From: Paraphaeosphaeria minitans
Taxonomy: Eukaryota; Ascomycota; Dothideomycetes; Pleosporales; Didymosphaeriaceae
DNA length: 64,000 bases
Direction of reading: 5' to 3'
Assembly (NCBI GenBank): GCA_015832175.1
Contig: WJXW01000007.1
Span: forward strand, 434,001-498,000
Part shown: one piece after another, positions 54,142 through 64,000 of the stretch
How positions within the stretch are numbered: position 1 is the stretch's first letter
Layout: each line of letters begins with the position of its first letter
The notes under the pieces: model-generated
Seen by the model: the letters and a program-made list of their open reading frames with translations, nothing else
Databases searched by the model: none
What the model was told of the DNA's origin: nothing
Made by a program: the position numbers and the translations under genes

Positions 54142-54679
54142 TCGGGTTGGGGGGAAGCCGTCGGATGCAGATGCGGAGCTAAGTGCAGGAGAGATGGAGA
54201 CACCCTGTCGCTGTAGATCACTGCACTTTCCACGGGCCTGGCAGCCGGGGCACAATTAGCCACGAATTTCAATCCAACTCCCATACCAAAGAAGATTTAA
54301 ATTTCAAGACCAAGGTAGATGTGACACAGCGCCGTTGAGGGACTGGCCGGGTATCTTTACGTACTTTTGGTTCGTTGCTTCTCCCAAGCCTTGAGCTTAC
54401 CTTACCTCCGCAATACAATGCGCGTCTGTCCGTTCGTAGTTTCATTCAGGGTCGTCAGGTTGAAGCGACGCCGTGTATATGCAAACTCATGCTCTAACAT
54501 GATGACTTGAATGCAGCCTTTTGACAACACCACAAACGCCGAGCAAAGGGACCCAATATGAGCGAGGAAGAAATAAGTGCCGGCCGCGAGTTGAAGCTCA
54601 AATGTGCATGCGGTCGGACTGGCTTGTTGAATACAGGTGGAGACGAATGGTAAAAATGCGTGCAAATTAAGTTGCACAG
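54142..54679. other. Convergent 3' spacer
   Basis: Between the stop codons of the dehydrogenase (plus) and MTHFR (minus) genes. A 91-codon minus-strand frame (54,402-54,677) is not supported by any domain. Confidence 0.5.
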
Positions 54680-56695
54680 TTAAGCCGTGATGGCATTAGT
54701 GGCGGTGGACACGGCAGACTTTGCGGCCTCGACAAGATCGTTCAACGTTGACTTTACGCCGTTGGTAGGGCTAGCGTCGGCAGTTGAATCGCCGTTGGTG
54801 ATTCCGGTGGAGTGGAGTTCCTTCTCCATGTCAGTCACCTCAAGCCCGTTAAATAGAGGAAAGAGGCCGTTTTCCTCCTGGAAGTTGTTGTGGACAATGT
54901 TGATTAGGTACCACGTGTCCATGACATCCTCAATCACGTAGCGCGACGGACTGATGGAAGCGTGGCAGTTTGCCCATTGCTGGCCTAGGCGGTAGAATTC
55001 GTCCTTCCAGGCGAGGAAGCTGACCGCTTCGACGATGGTTGGCTGCACGATCTCTTTGCCGGGGAACACACCCCAGGTGACCGCGTTGGGTCCCTCCGGG
55101 GAGTTGGTCTTCAGGTCGCCGTCCTTATTAACGGCGTAGTACGTGATTTCAGGATCGCGCTCGATGCGGGTGATCAGTTCTGCAATGTACTCGGGCGAGA
55201 TCAGAACCTCGAGGTACGCCTTCTGGTAGACATAACCGTGTGCTGGGCCCCATCCGTACACCGGGTGGTTCGACTTGGCGCCATTCACGGGAGGCTGGGA
55301 ATTAATGGTGAAGAAACCTCGGCGGTTGAGATCAATGAGATTCTGTTGGAGGGTATCAGCTTCCTTGGAGATGGCCAATTCACTCCACGGCAAAGACTCA
55401 AGGTTGCCGGACATATATTTGACGAATATCTCCGAAATGTCTTTGATGGATGTCGGCTTGCCCCAGAGCTTGATGTTCTGCTCATTGCTGCCCTTCAGAC
55501 CAATACCGTATGCATCGAATTCACCAAAGGCGGGCGAACGGGCATCACCCCAACGGCCGTTGGGGAACTCGTCCCATTCTTGCGTGCGAGCGATGTACGA
55601 GCGGTTGCGGTTGCGCCAAAAGATGGGTCGGACGTTCTCTTCGCGGCGCTTAAGACCGAGCGATGGCCGCCATGGGAGGGGTTTCTGCAGCGGGCTCTCG
55701 ACGTCGGGGAGTAAGTTGAGCTCTTCAAGGACCATACGGCTGGACTGGGCCAGATTCATCGTGTAGCTTGGAGAGTCAGTATAGAAATTCGCGCCAGCAT
55801 GCACGCTCAACTTACAAATGCAGGTGCAGAATGCCGGCGTCCACCAGCTTGCGGCACATGTCGGCCACCAGACCTTTTCCGACCTCACGGACTTCCGAAT
55901 CGTCGTTCTTGATGGGCTCGAGAGCTTGCGTCCAGGGCTCGGGGATCTTGATCTTGGACCATTTCGCGCGGCGGAGAAAAGAGGCGTGCGTGGAAATGGG
56001 CATGATGCCAGGAATAATTGGTACGTCGATGCCCTTGGCGCGAACCTTGTGCACCCAGTTGATAAAGATGTCTGTGTCGTAGAACATTTGAGTGACGATA
56101 AAGGTTCCTCCAGCATCCACCTTCTCCTTGAGATGGTCGATGAGCTCGTCGACATTGTCGTTATCGTCGCTGCCTTCCGAGTACCCCGCCACGCCGATAT
56201 CAAAGTGGTCTCCGTACTTTTCGCGGATGTATTTGACGAGGTCTTTCGCGTATTTGAAACCACCCTGAACTGCCTGCCACTTCTCAGACTCTCTCGGTGG
56301 GTCGCCGCGCAGGGCGAGAATGTTGGTGCACCCCGCCTCATAGGCTGTGTGCAGCGCCTCGTCGATCTTGGAGCGCTCCATGTCTGTGCAAGTCAGGTGC
56401 ATGCACGTCTCGAGACCGTAGACGCTCTGGGCGACCTTGACCATCTCGCAGGTCAGGCTGGAGAGGCTGCCACCGGCGCCCCAAGTGACATCGATGAACT
56501 TGGGACCGAGGCCATGCATGCGGTCCATGCGGTCGTAGAGATTCTGGACACCCTGTAAAAAATAAGTTGCATGTCCCGGTCGCGGTTTTCCCGTGGGTTT
56601 TTAGCTACCTGAGCGGTTTTCGGCGGGAAGAACTCGAAGGAGAAGGTAGGCTTTCCCTCCTCCTTCGACTGCGCGAGCATCTTGGAGATGTGCAT
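54680..56695 (-). CDS. Methylenetetrahydrofolate reductase
   Basis: Three exons: 56695-56609, 56552-55816 and 55766-54680, with introns of 56 and 49 nt; 636 residues, the usual size of fungal enzymes. N-terminal catalytic barrel: TFSFEFFPPKTAQ, FIDVTWGAGGSLSSL, THLTCTDM-like segment (here MHLTCTDMERSKI), NILALRGDPP, FIVTQMFYDTDIF and PIIPGIMPI. The C-terminal regulatory domain contains RPIFWRNRNRSYIARTQEWD, GRWGDARSPAFG and VTWGVFPGKEI. It reduces 5,10-methylene-THF to 5-methyl-THF for methionine synthesis in the cytosol. Yeast has two paralogues (MET12, MET13); I cannot tell which this corresponds to. Confidence 0.96.
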
Positions 56696-57546
56696 GGTGG
56701 CAGTGGTGGAGAAAACGGAATGCTACAAAGGGAAAGAAAAAAAGTTGGGCGCTTAGTGAAGTCCCCTCTGCTGTCTATGCGGCGACTCGTCAGCACAACC
56801 CCACGCTGTATATGGGTGACATCCGGGGGGTTTATGACATACACCGGAAGCTGAGCAGCGAACAGGCGCCCTGCGGAACAGCAGCTGCAGTCGATTATAG
56901 GTGAGCTTGCTATCCAAAGTAGCGATTGCGGGCCCAACGATCCGCGAGCTGGCGATGCATGAACCACGAATGGATTGTAGGAATGTGTTTAGCGTGCGTA
57001 TGCGGGTGGGAGGTGCAGCAGAGGGGAAACAATTGCTAGCTAGCGGCCATATGAAGAACCCATGGCGTCGGCGAGATCGGGGGCGCCAAGCGCTGGCCGG
57101 ATCGGGCGGTCAATGTCTCCGACTTCACTGCATCTTGCTAGATATCTATACGATTGGAATTGGCCCTCCATTGCCGTCTCTCGTCGAGCGGGGACAGCAA
57201 AACAGCTTCTGTCGGAGAAACTACCCGCTGTAATGCTGGCCAGCGACCCCCTGCTGCATTGTATGTACCTAGGAGCGCAGCACGTGTATTCCTTCGTCCA
57301 AAATGCCTCATCAAAGTCAGGAGTAGTGTCTCTGCATGTTGCGCGGAGCAATTGTGATCTGGATAGACACATCAGATGCTCGTATCCGGAGACATTCCTG
57401 TTCCTGAACAGCCTTCCACCTGCCCCGATCTCGGGGCTGCCCCTTGTAGAGCCCCTCCCCACGTCAGTAAACATGTTTGACCTCGCCACCATGTCTCTCC
57501 ATCGCGCCCTCTCCACCACACAGCTGCCATCTCCCAGACCGCCGCA
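56696..57546. promoter_or_regulatory. Divergent intergenic region of MTHFR and TIM-like genes
   Basis: 851 bp between divergent start codons. Overlapping frames (for example 57,062-57,592) have no domain. The promoters of both genes lie here; no specific site is confirmed. Confidence 0.5.
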
Positions 57547-58320
57547 ATGCCGCCCCTCACGCAGCCCCGCCGCATCGTCGGCGTCTCGCTGAAGATGTAC
57601 TTCGACCTCCCGTCCACGCTCTCCTACATCCGCGGCATGCTCCACCTCGACGGAATCGCCTGGAACGCGCGCCTCGACCTCTTCGTCATCCCCGACTTTG
57701 TCGCACTCGTCTCCGCCGCCGAGATTCTCCAGCCGTCTTCGATCCTGCTCGGCGCGCAAGACACTCACTGGGAAGACAAGGGCGCCTTCACAGGCGAAGT
57801 CTCGCCCGTCGTGCTGCAGCAGGCGGGCGCCAAGATCGTCGAGATCGGCCATGCAGAGCGACGCGCGCTGTTCGGCGAGACGGATGAGAGCGTCGCGAAG
57901 AAGGCGGGCGCTGCGGCGCGGAACGGCTTGATCCCTCTCGTGTGCATAGGAGAGCGGACACACAATACCACGTCGCCCTCAGCAGCCGTCGGCGCAGCCA
58001 TCTCCGAATGCACTCCGCAGGTCACGTCGGTGCTTGCGGCGGTGCCGGATGACAGCGAGGTGATACTCGCGTATGAGCCTGTGTGGGCGATAGGCGCCAA
58101 GGAGCCGGCGGATGCGGATCACGTCGTGAATGTAACAAAGGAGTTGCGGCGGTTGGCCAGTGGACGAAAAGGGGTAACGAGGATACTGTACGGAGGCAGT
58201 GCGGGACCCGGCACGTTTGCGAAGATTGCGGAAGGCGTGGATGGCTTGTTCTTGGGGCGGTTTGCGCACGACATACATAATCTCAAAAAGGTCATTGAGG
58301 AGGTGGGTGGGGCCAAATGA
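57547..58320 (+). CDS. Triosephosphate isomerase family paralogue
   Basis: A 257-residue, single-exon TIM-barrel protein. Catalytic residues are all visible: Lys in GVSLKMYF (glycolytic enzymes have NWKMN), His in EIGHAERRALFGE (usually GHSERR), Glu in AYEPVWAIG, and the phosphate-binding LYGGSAGPG and GLFLGRFAH. The altered first and second motifs set it apart from glycolytic TPI, and it resembles the second TPI-like gene of many fungi, which works in breakdown of sugars or sugar alcohols such as erythritol or tetrose compounds. The exact substrate is inference. Confidence 0.88.
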   Translation: MPPLTQPRRIVGVSLKMYFDLPSTLSYIRGMLHLDGIAWNARLDLFVIPDFVALVSAAEILQPSSILLGAQDTHWEDKGAFTGEVSPVVLQQAGAKIVEIGHAERRALFGETDESVAKKAGAAARNGLIPLVCIGERTHNTTSPSAAVGAAISECTPQVTSVLAAVPDDSEVILAYEPVWAIGAKEPADADHVVNVTKELRRLASGRKGVTRILYGGSAGPGTFAKIAEGVDGLFLGRFAHDIHNLKKVIEEVGGAK

Positions 58321-58555
58321 ATGCGAGTCGTGTGTCCAAAAGCAGGTAGCAAATGAGATATGAGACTTCACGGCCTTCATGGCTTATGAATTAAAAACTA
58401 TATGACTTTAGAGCTATCACCTAGACGATAGAGTTACCAAGGCCTCATGCATACACTTTACCAACCCGGAAGTTCGAATGGCAATGTTCGCACTTGCAGC
58501 CCAGTACGGCACAACAGATGTATGAACACAATCGTGGCAACAAACCGCTTCACGT

Positions 58556-60756
58556 TTACCCGCCCCCCAGATCAATGTTCTGCGGCCCCGCAATGACTGC
58601 ACTTCCCAGGAACGTCATCGTCAACAGTCCTCCTTTCAGGAAAGCCACCAGTAAATAATACACGCACCTCCCCCTCGTCATTCTCATCCACCATTTTCTT
58701 CTGCCTTCCCCATCCGCACATCCATACCTTCCCGTCCCACTCAACCACTCCCCCGCGCCATCAGTCCTCCTTACCACGCTTGCGGCAAGATACCATGCCG
58801 CAAGATGCGCTAGACTTGACAGCGGGATGAACCCGAAGATCCAGATGAGAAACAACCGGCTGCGCAGGATGTACGATATCCCGACGATCGAGACGATGGC
58901 GCCTTGGACCCAGAGGATTACGCAGCCAATCATGAGGAGCTGGCAGACGAGGAGGTAGACGTGGTCGCGGTACCAGTGGTAGGCGAAAAGGTGAGGGTAG
59001 GGGTGGCGCGGGACAGGGGCGAGGAGGACATTGGGTGGGAGGCAAACTGGGTGTTGAGATTCTGAGTCCGGTGGTGATGATACTTTGGCCGAAGGAGTGG
59101 CGTTTTCATCGGGAGTGGTGCTGTCGATACGTATCGTGTTAGAAGGAGGCTGGCGGTGGTTGCAGCGCGTTATTCCACCCGAAGTCACGTCGTGTGTGCT
59201 GCTTGCTTGCTTGTCGTTTGTTCCTGTGCCAGAACCTACTGCGGCGGTGCCGACTGTCCGAAGAGGCTTGCCGTCCTGCGTGATCAGAAGGTTGGATTCC
59301 CGGCGAACTGCATCTTGCGCTTTTGCATCGTTGTCCACTTTGATCTGTCAGCATATTTCGTACCCTGATTTCAGGGTTGTCACTAACGGTAAGATTGTAA
59401 CATGGAAAGAATTGGCAGCAGCAAGAGGACTATGGGGAGTATCTGTCCAAACGACCACGTATCATCGTCGTTGTATGTGTTCTTGAACGCGATGTCGCCG
59501 TTGTCCAGTTGGGTGACCCACACCAGTGATCGCGTATCCCACACTTTGAGCGAACCCCATGCCTTGCACACAATTTGATTAGCAAGTATCTCGGATAGGA
59601 AGGAATCGGATAACCCACGATTGCGAAAGAGAGCCAAATGATCTCGCCAAGCATGGACTCGGCTACATCATACGCTGCTCGGACTGATGCATACCCTGCG
59701 AAAGCGAGCAAGTATGGTATTGTCCAGATGGTAGCCCGTATACCTCGGCAGGCAGCTCTGTGCTCCAGAAACTGTAGAAGACCTTTGACGTATGATCCTG
59801 GAATGGCACGAAAGTATTTGCGACTGAACTTGGCTGTGGGATCGAACAATCTAATACCCGTGTGGACGTAAGAGACGCCAACGACGAGCACAGAGAAGAC
59901 CATTGACCACATTCTAGGGCCTCCTTTACTATAGCTAGTCATGGATAACCTAAAATCAAACTCAACATTAGCGCCGAATAGGTGTGGGTCTCCCGACGAA
60001 CTCACTGTTGGTAAAAGCACTCGGCACTCAGCCCAACGTAGAGCGGTCCAGCTTCCCTGGCAGCATCCAGCCAGTTCCGACTTCCCGTCGGCAAAAGCGC
60101 AGCAATCTGCAGTGCTCCCATAGTACACATGAAAAACACACGAATGAGCCGCAGGCTGTTGTTTGCGAGGAAGAAGCCCTCCAGGAACGCCATGGCCGAG
60201 AGAAATGTGAATGATGAGAACCATGCGACGTACACCAGGATCTGCCAGTGGTAGGAGGCAATGCCACAGGACAGTTGCGAGTAGCCTGCGATCAAGATAG
60301 CGAGGCCCGTCACGAGCTGGGTGTCGCTGAGAATGAGGACGGACTTCTCCATGGCGTATTCGAAGCGCCGCTGAGGCAGCATTAGTCTAATTTCCCTGGA
60401 TATCAGTCGCGAACTTACGCTTGGTGTCCATGATGTTACCTTACCGCGCACAAAGTTAAGAAGGCCCTGATCAACTGGATTGATGTGTGGTCTCGCCACT
60501 TCGCCGATCCTGCGCGGGTCATATACCGTGAGGTAGTGAAACATAAGGAGAAATACAGTCAAGTACGCGGTGATGGAGAAGCCGAGTATCACCTGGTTTA
60601 CCCAGTCAGCAACACAGAGGGTCAATGTGATTCGATCTATCGTACTCCTACGCCGGAGAGCTCGGGATTTGGGACCAATTCTGGCGGTTCTTCCAAGTCC
60701 CTCAACGATGGCAGCGCCAGCCAAGAGCAGTCCGGCTTGCGGCAGAGGTCACCCAT
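58556..60756 (-). CDS. Polytopic membrane protein, six exons
   Basis: I reconstruct six exons: 60756-60646, 60592-60419, 60370-60006, 59949-59619, 59562-59388 and 59337-58556. The introns are 53, 48, 56, 56 and 50 nt; all keep frame; total 645 residues. The start is MGDLCRKPDCSW. At least seven helices are seen: VILGFSITAYLTVFLLM, LVTGLAILIAGYSQL, HWQILVYVAWFSSFTFLSA, FLANNSLRLIRVFFMCTMG, MWSMVFSVLVVGVSYVHTG, WSFGQILPIVLLLLPILSM, and more in the last exon (CQLLMIGCVILWVQGAIVSI, LFLIWIFGFIPLSSLAHLAA). A hydrophilic loop of about 100 residues separates them. The type is common in filamentous ascomycetes without known function; a receptor-like role is only possible. The start and exon 2 donor are the less certain points. 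Confidence 0.75.
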
Positions 60757-61497
60757 TGTCGCAGTACAACGCAGGCACAATCGTCACCCGGAATTGGATG
60801 CAGCAAGGAGGTGGTAGAACGATTTCCATGATGAGTTTCAGCTTGGTGAACAATTTGACTAGACTAGTTCCATTGCTGCGCGGGAAGGGCTAGAACAAAG
60901 GGCAGGTGGTGCTAAGGAGGGTAGAACCACAATCTGAGGCCAAGAATCGCATTCGACGGTTGCGCTACACAGAATCGGACGGTAGGAGGTCCTCTTTGAA
61001 GGATTGGACAAGAACATCTGAAGCGCCAGGCTTGCGGGAGCAGTTCGAGGCGTGACACATGCTCATGTAGTCTAGATATCTAACCCAAAGGCACAAGGAA
61101 GAATGCGGGCGAGATGCTGGTGAGTCGCCCGGGCGAACGTACAATCACGTGACGGGAACGAACGTGGACGTATGAATCAACAGTCGAAGAGAGAGTAGTA
61201 AGTCGTCCGCTGCAGCAAAAGCCAAGGCTTACGATCTCTGCACCTGCGATAAAAAAGGTCTTGAGTCAGAGAGAGATGCAAGACAGTGCCTAAGGGTGTG
61301 GTGAACGTGAACGTGAACGAGAACGAGAACGCGGCATGGAGGAAGCGGGGCGCCACTGCCCTGAGAGCGCTCGGCTAGCGTTAGAAACCCTTAGCGCGAA
61401 ATCTTGGCAAGCTCAAACAAAATTTCTGGTTATCGATTAATCGCCGCTGACCGCCCTCAACTCTCGCACAACACACCACATAAGTGTCGCTGCAAAC
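60757..61497. promoter_or_regulatory. Divergent intergenic region before NOG1
   Basis: 741 bp between the membrane protein and NOG1. A short degenerate repeat of GAACGT/GAACGA units lies at 61,299-61,331. It probably contains the NOG1 promoter. Confidence 0.5.
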
Positions 61498-63614
61498 ATG
61501 TCCAAGACACAGTGGAAAGACATCCCCGTCGTGCCAACGTCGCAGGAGTTCCTTGACATTGTTCTCTCTCGAACGTGCGCTTTTTCTCCCAGCAGGAAGT
61601 TGCGCCCCGCTAATTGTGCGCAGCCAGAGGCGCCTTCCCACACAGATCCGCGCGGGCTTCAAGATTAGCAGAATCAGAGCCTTCTACACGCGCAAAGTCA
61701 AGTACACGTCCGAGACCTTCACCGAGCGTCTGTCCGCCACCATCAACGGCTTCCCGCGCCTCGCAGACATCCACCCGTTCCACCGCGATCTGCTCAACAC
61801 GCTGTACGATGCCGACCACTTCAGAATCGCCCTGGGTCAGCTGAACACGGCCAAGTCTCTGATTGAGGCGGTTGCCCGTGACTATGTCCGGCTCATCAAA
61901 TATGGGTATGTCGTGTGTGGCAGCAATGGCGTTGGAAGTGGCTAAACTTCGCGCAGCCAGAGTTTATTCCAGTGCAAAAACCTCAAGCGCGCAGCGCTTG
62001 GTCGCATGGCCACCATTTGCAAGCGCCTCAAGGACCCGCTCGTCTACCTTGAGCAGGTCCGCCAGCATTTGGGCCGTCTCCCCGCGATCGACCCGAACAC
62101 CCGCACGCTCGTCATTTGCGGATACCCCAATGTTGGTAAATCGTCCTTTTTGAAGGGTATCTCCCGGGCCGATGTGGACGTCCAGCCCTATGCCTTCACC
62201 ACCAAGAGTCTTTTCGTGGGACACTTCGATTACAAGATGCTGCGCTTCCAGGCCATTGACACCCCCGGTATTCTTGACCACCCGCTCGAGGAGATGAACA
62301 CGATTGAGCATCAGTCTATCTGTGCGATTGCTCACTTGCGTGCCGCCGTTCTTTACTTCATGGATTTGTCCGAACAGTGTGGTTACTCCGTATCTGCACA
62401 AGTTTCGCTTTTCAACTCCATCAGGCCCTTGTTCGCCAACAAGCTGGTTTTCGTTGTTATCAACAAGATTGATGTCACCCGGCCAGAAGACTTGGACCCG
62501 GAAAGCCAGGCTTTGATCCAAGGAATGCTCAAGTCGGGTGAGGTTGAGCTACTCCAGCTCTCCTGCACTACGACTGAGGGACTCATGGAAGTCCGCAACC
62601 AGGCCTGCGACCGCCTGCTGGCCGCCCGTAACGCCGAGAAGCTCAAGGCAGGTACCAACAGCTCCGGCGAGCCTACTGGCCGACTTGGTGACCTCCTTCG
62701 CCGCATCCACGTTGCCCAGCCGATGGGTGGAGTCACCCGTGAGACCACAATCCCCGACGCTGTCAAGAACAAGAAGAAGTACGACCCTGCTGATCCTAAC
62801 CGAATTACCCTGGAACGCGACCTCGAAGAAGCGGATGGTGGTGCTGGTGTATACAATTTTAACATGCGGAAGAACTACATTCTTGAGAACCCAGAGTGGA
62901 AGGAGGATAGGATACCCGAGGTTTACGATGGCAAGAACGTCTACGATTTCATCGATCCCGATATCGAGGCTAAGCTCGCAGCCTTGGAGGAGGAAGAGGA
63001 GAAGCTCGAAGCAGAGGGTTTCTACGAGTCCGATGACGATGTCGAAGATGCTGATGAGGCGGACATTCGATACAAGGCTGAGCTCATTCGTGAGAAGAGG
63101 CAGCTCATCCGCAACGAGGCGAAGATGCGCAAGAGTCTCAAGAACAGGGCCGTTATACCGCGCTCTGCCAAAGCTGTCAAGATGTCCAAGATGGAATCGC
63201 ATCTTGAAAGCCTCGGCTACGACACCTCCAAGGTTGCTGAGCGTGCCCGAAGCCAGAGCCGCGGTCGCAGCTTGGCTCGTGCCCGTTCAGAAGGTGTCGA
63301 CGGCGATGCTATGGATATTGATACCCCCAAGGCTGCTCTAGCACGCGCATTGAGCCGTGGTAGGAGCCAGAGCACCAACCGCAGGACAGATGGTGTCACA
63401 AACGAGGAGTCTCGTTCGAACGCTGAAAGACTGGCCAAGCTGTCGCAGAAGAAGATGAACAGAATGGCCAGACAAGGTGAAGCCGACAGGCACCAGACTG
63501 GTTCCTTGATCAAGCATTTGGTGAGTGAACCTACCTTATCCTACATATTGCATGACACTAACGCTCGCATAGGTTGCAGGCAAGCGTGGCAACGGAAAGA
63601 CGAACAAGCGGTAA
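61498..63614 (+). CDS. NOG1: Nucleolar GTP-binding protein 1 (60S assembly GTPase)
   Basis: Four exons: 61498-61574, 61624-61905, 61957-63520 and 63573-63614, with introns of 49, 51 and 52 nt; 654 residues. N-terminal helical domain: [37 protein letters not shown] and [12 protein letters not shown]. GTPase motifs: G1 [10 protein letters not shown] near residue 176, G3 [13 protein letters not shown]4 [23 protein letters not shown] is the switch region. The tail is acidic, then basic ([23 protein letters not shown]) and ends [11 protein letters not shown]. It works in late nuclear and cytoplasmic 60S subunit assembly. Confidence 0.96.
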
Positions 63615-64000
63615 AAGCATTCATTGGTTATGTTGTGTGCGAACTCGGGCGTTTATTGATGCAACGACTTTGTGGTGCATGGGCACTAGATCATTTAGTG
63701 GCGTTAAGGGTCATCTCTCTCGATACCAACTTCTGTCTGATCGGGGAAATGCCGCCCTTGCGGCGAATTTTCTCCTAGTCATTTACTCTACACAAGAATT
63801 TATCCCGACCATGAGGTTTACAGCCAGACTACCCGTTAATTTGCAAACCATAAATGCTTGCCGCATCTAGGCAGCTACTGACTGTGGCGAGTCGGGATCG
63901 TAATATCCCGGGGCTTTCCGCTCGCTTCAGATCCTTCACCTCGAGGCTCGCATTTCGTTCCACCGGTCCATCGGACCTCCAATACAGTTCGTGTCGCACA
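63615..64000. other. NOG1 3' region to window end
   Basis: No supported gene. Frames overlapping the NOG1 stop are not coding by any evidence I see. Confidence 0.55.

Noticed and set aside
55818..56558. 246-codon plus-strand frame
   Set aside because: Antisense to the MTHFR catalytic exon.
57040..57963. 307-codon minus-strand frame
   Set aside because: Overlaps the TIM-like gene antisense and has no domain.

Overview
The window is nuclear DNA of a filamentous ascomycete, most likely a Dothideomycete-type fungus. The evidence is many short introns (about 48-70 nt) with GT(A/G)NGT donors, CTAAC/CTGAC-like branch points and YAG acceptors; fungal-type gene content (sphinganine C4-hydroxylase, Rdh54, an RdRP of the QDE-1 type, GH128, DUF8021-like and other small secreted proteins); compact, mostly intact housekeeping genes; and C-to-T type decay (RIP-like) in dead genes. 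The species cannot be named from the sequence alone.

Layout. 0-7 kb: a GC-rich, tandem-repeat-rich stretch, then an SDR oxidoreductase, a Cys-rich secreted protein, a two-exon 63-aa membrane microprotein and a single-pass membrane protein. 7.8-14.8 kb: a decayed secondary-metabolite locus holding remnants of a non-reducing polyketide synthase (KS-AT part), a wax-synthase-like (MBOAT) acyltransferase, a scytalone-dehydratase-like enzyme and a truncated naphthol-reductase-like SDR, with one apparently intact NmrA-like gene between them. 15-26.5 kb: an AN1 zinc-finger protein, a spliced secreted 4-Cys protein, two minisatellites, a DUF8021-like secreted protein converging on an isochorismatase-fold hydrolase, a RING protein, sphinganine C4-hydroxylase and TCTP. 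27-38.3 kb: a large RNA-dependent RNA polymerase, a PhyH dioxygenase, and a divergent DNA-repair pair (Rdh54 and an endonuclease III-like glycosylase). 38.4-49.4 kb: a dead secreted-protein gene, a crystallin-like secreted protein, a divergent fibrillarin/ribosomal protein uL22 pair, a GH128 glucanase, an MFS permease and a conserved hypothetical protein. 49.4-52.8 kb: an AT-richer, gene-poor island with a HET-like pseudogene and a tiny secreted peptide. 53-64 kb: an iron-type alcohol dehydrogenase, methylenetetrahydrofolate reductase, a triosephosphate isomerase paralogue, a six-exon polytopic membrane protein and the ribosome-assembly GTPase NOG1.

How the parts relate. Housekeeping genes (fibrillarin, uL22, NOG1, TCTP, MTHFR, SUR2) alternate with accessory genes. 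Three ribosome-related genes and two recombination/repair genes are in the window, and both of the tightest divergent pairs share intergenic spaces of about 340 bp. The most interesting region is 7.8-14.8 kb. Its enzyme set (NR-PKS, dehydratase, naphthol-type reductase, acyltransferase, NmrA-like protein) reads as an aromatic polyketide pathway that this lineage has lost. Secreted-protein genes and their remnants are frequent, as expected for a plant- or substrate-associated fungus. No tRNA, rRNA, CRISPR or autonomous transposon was recognised.
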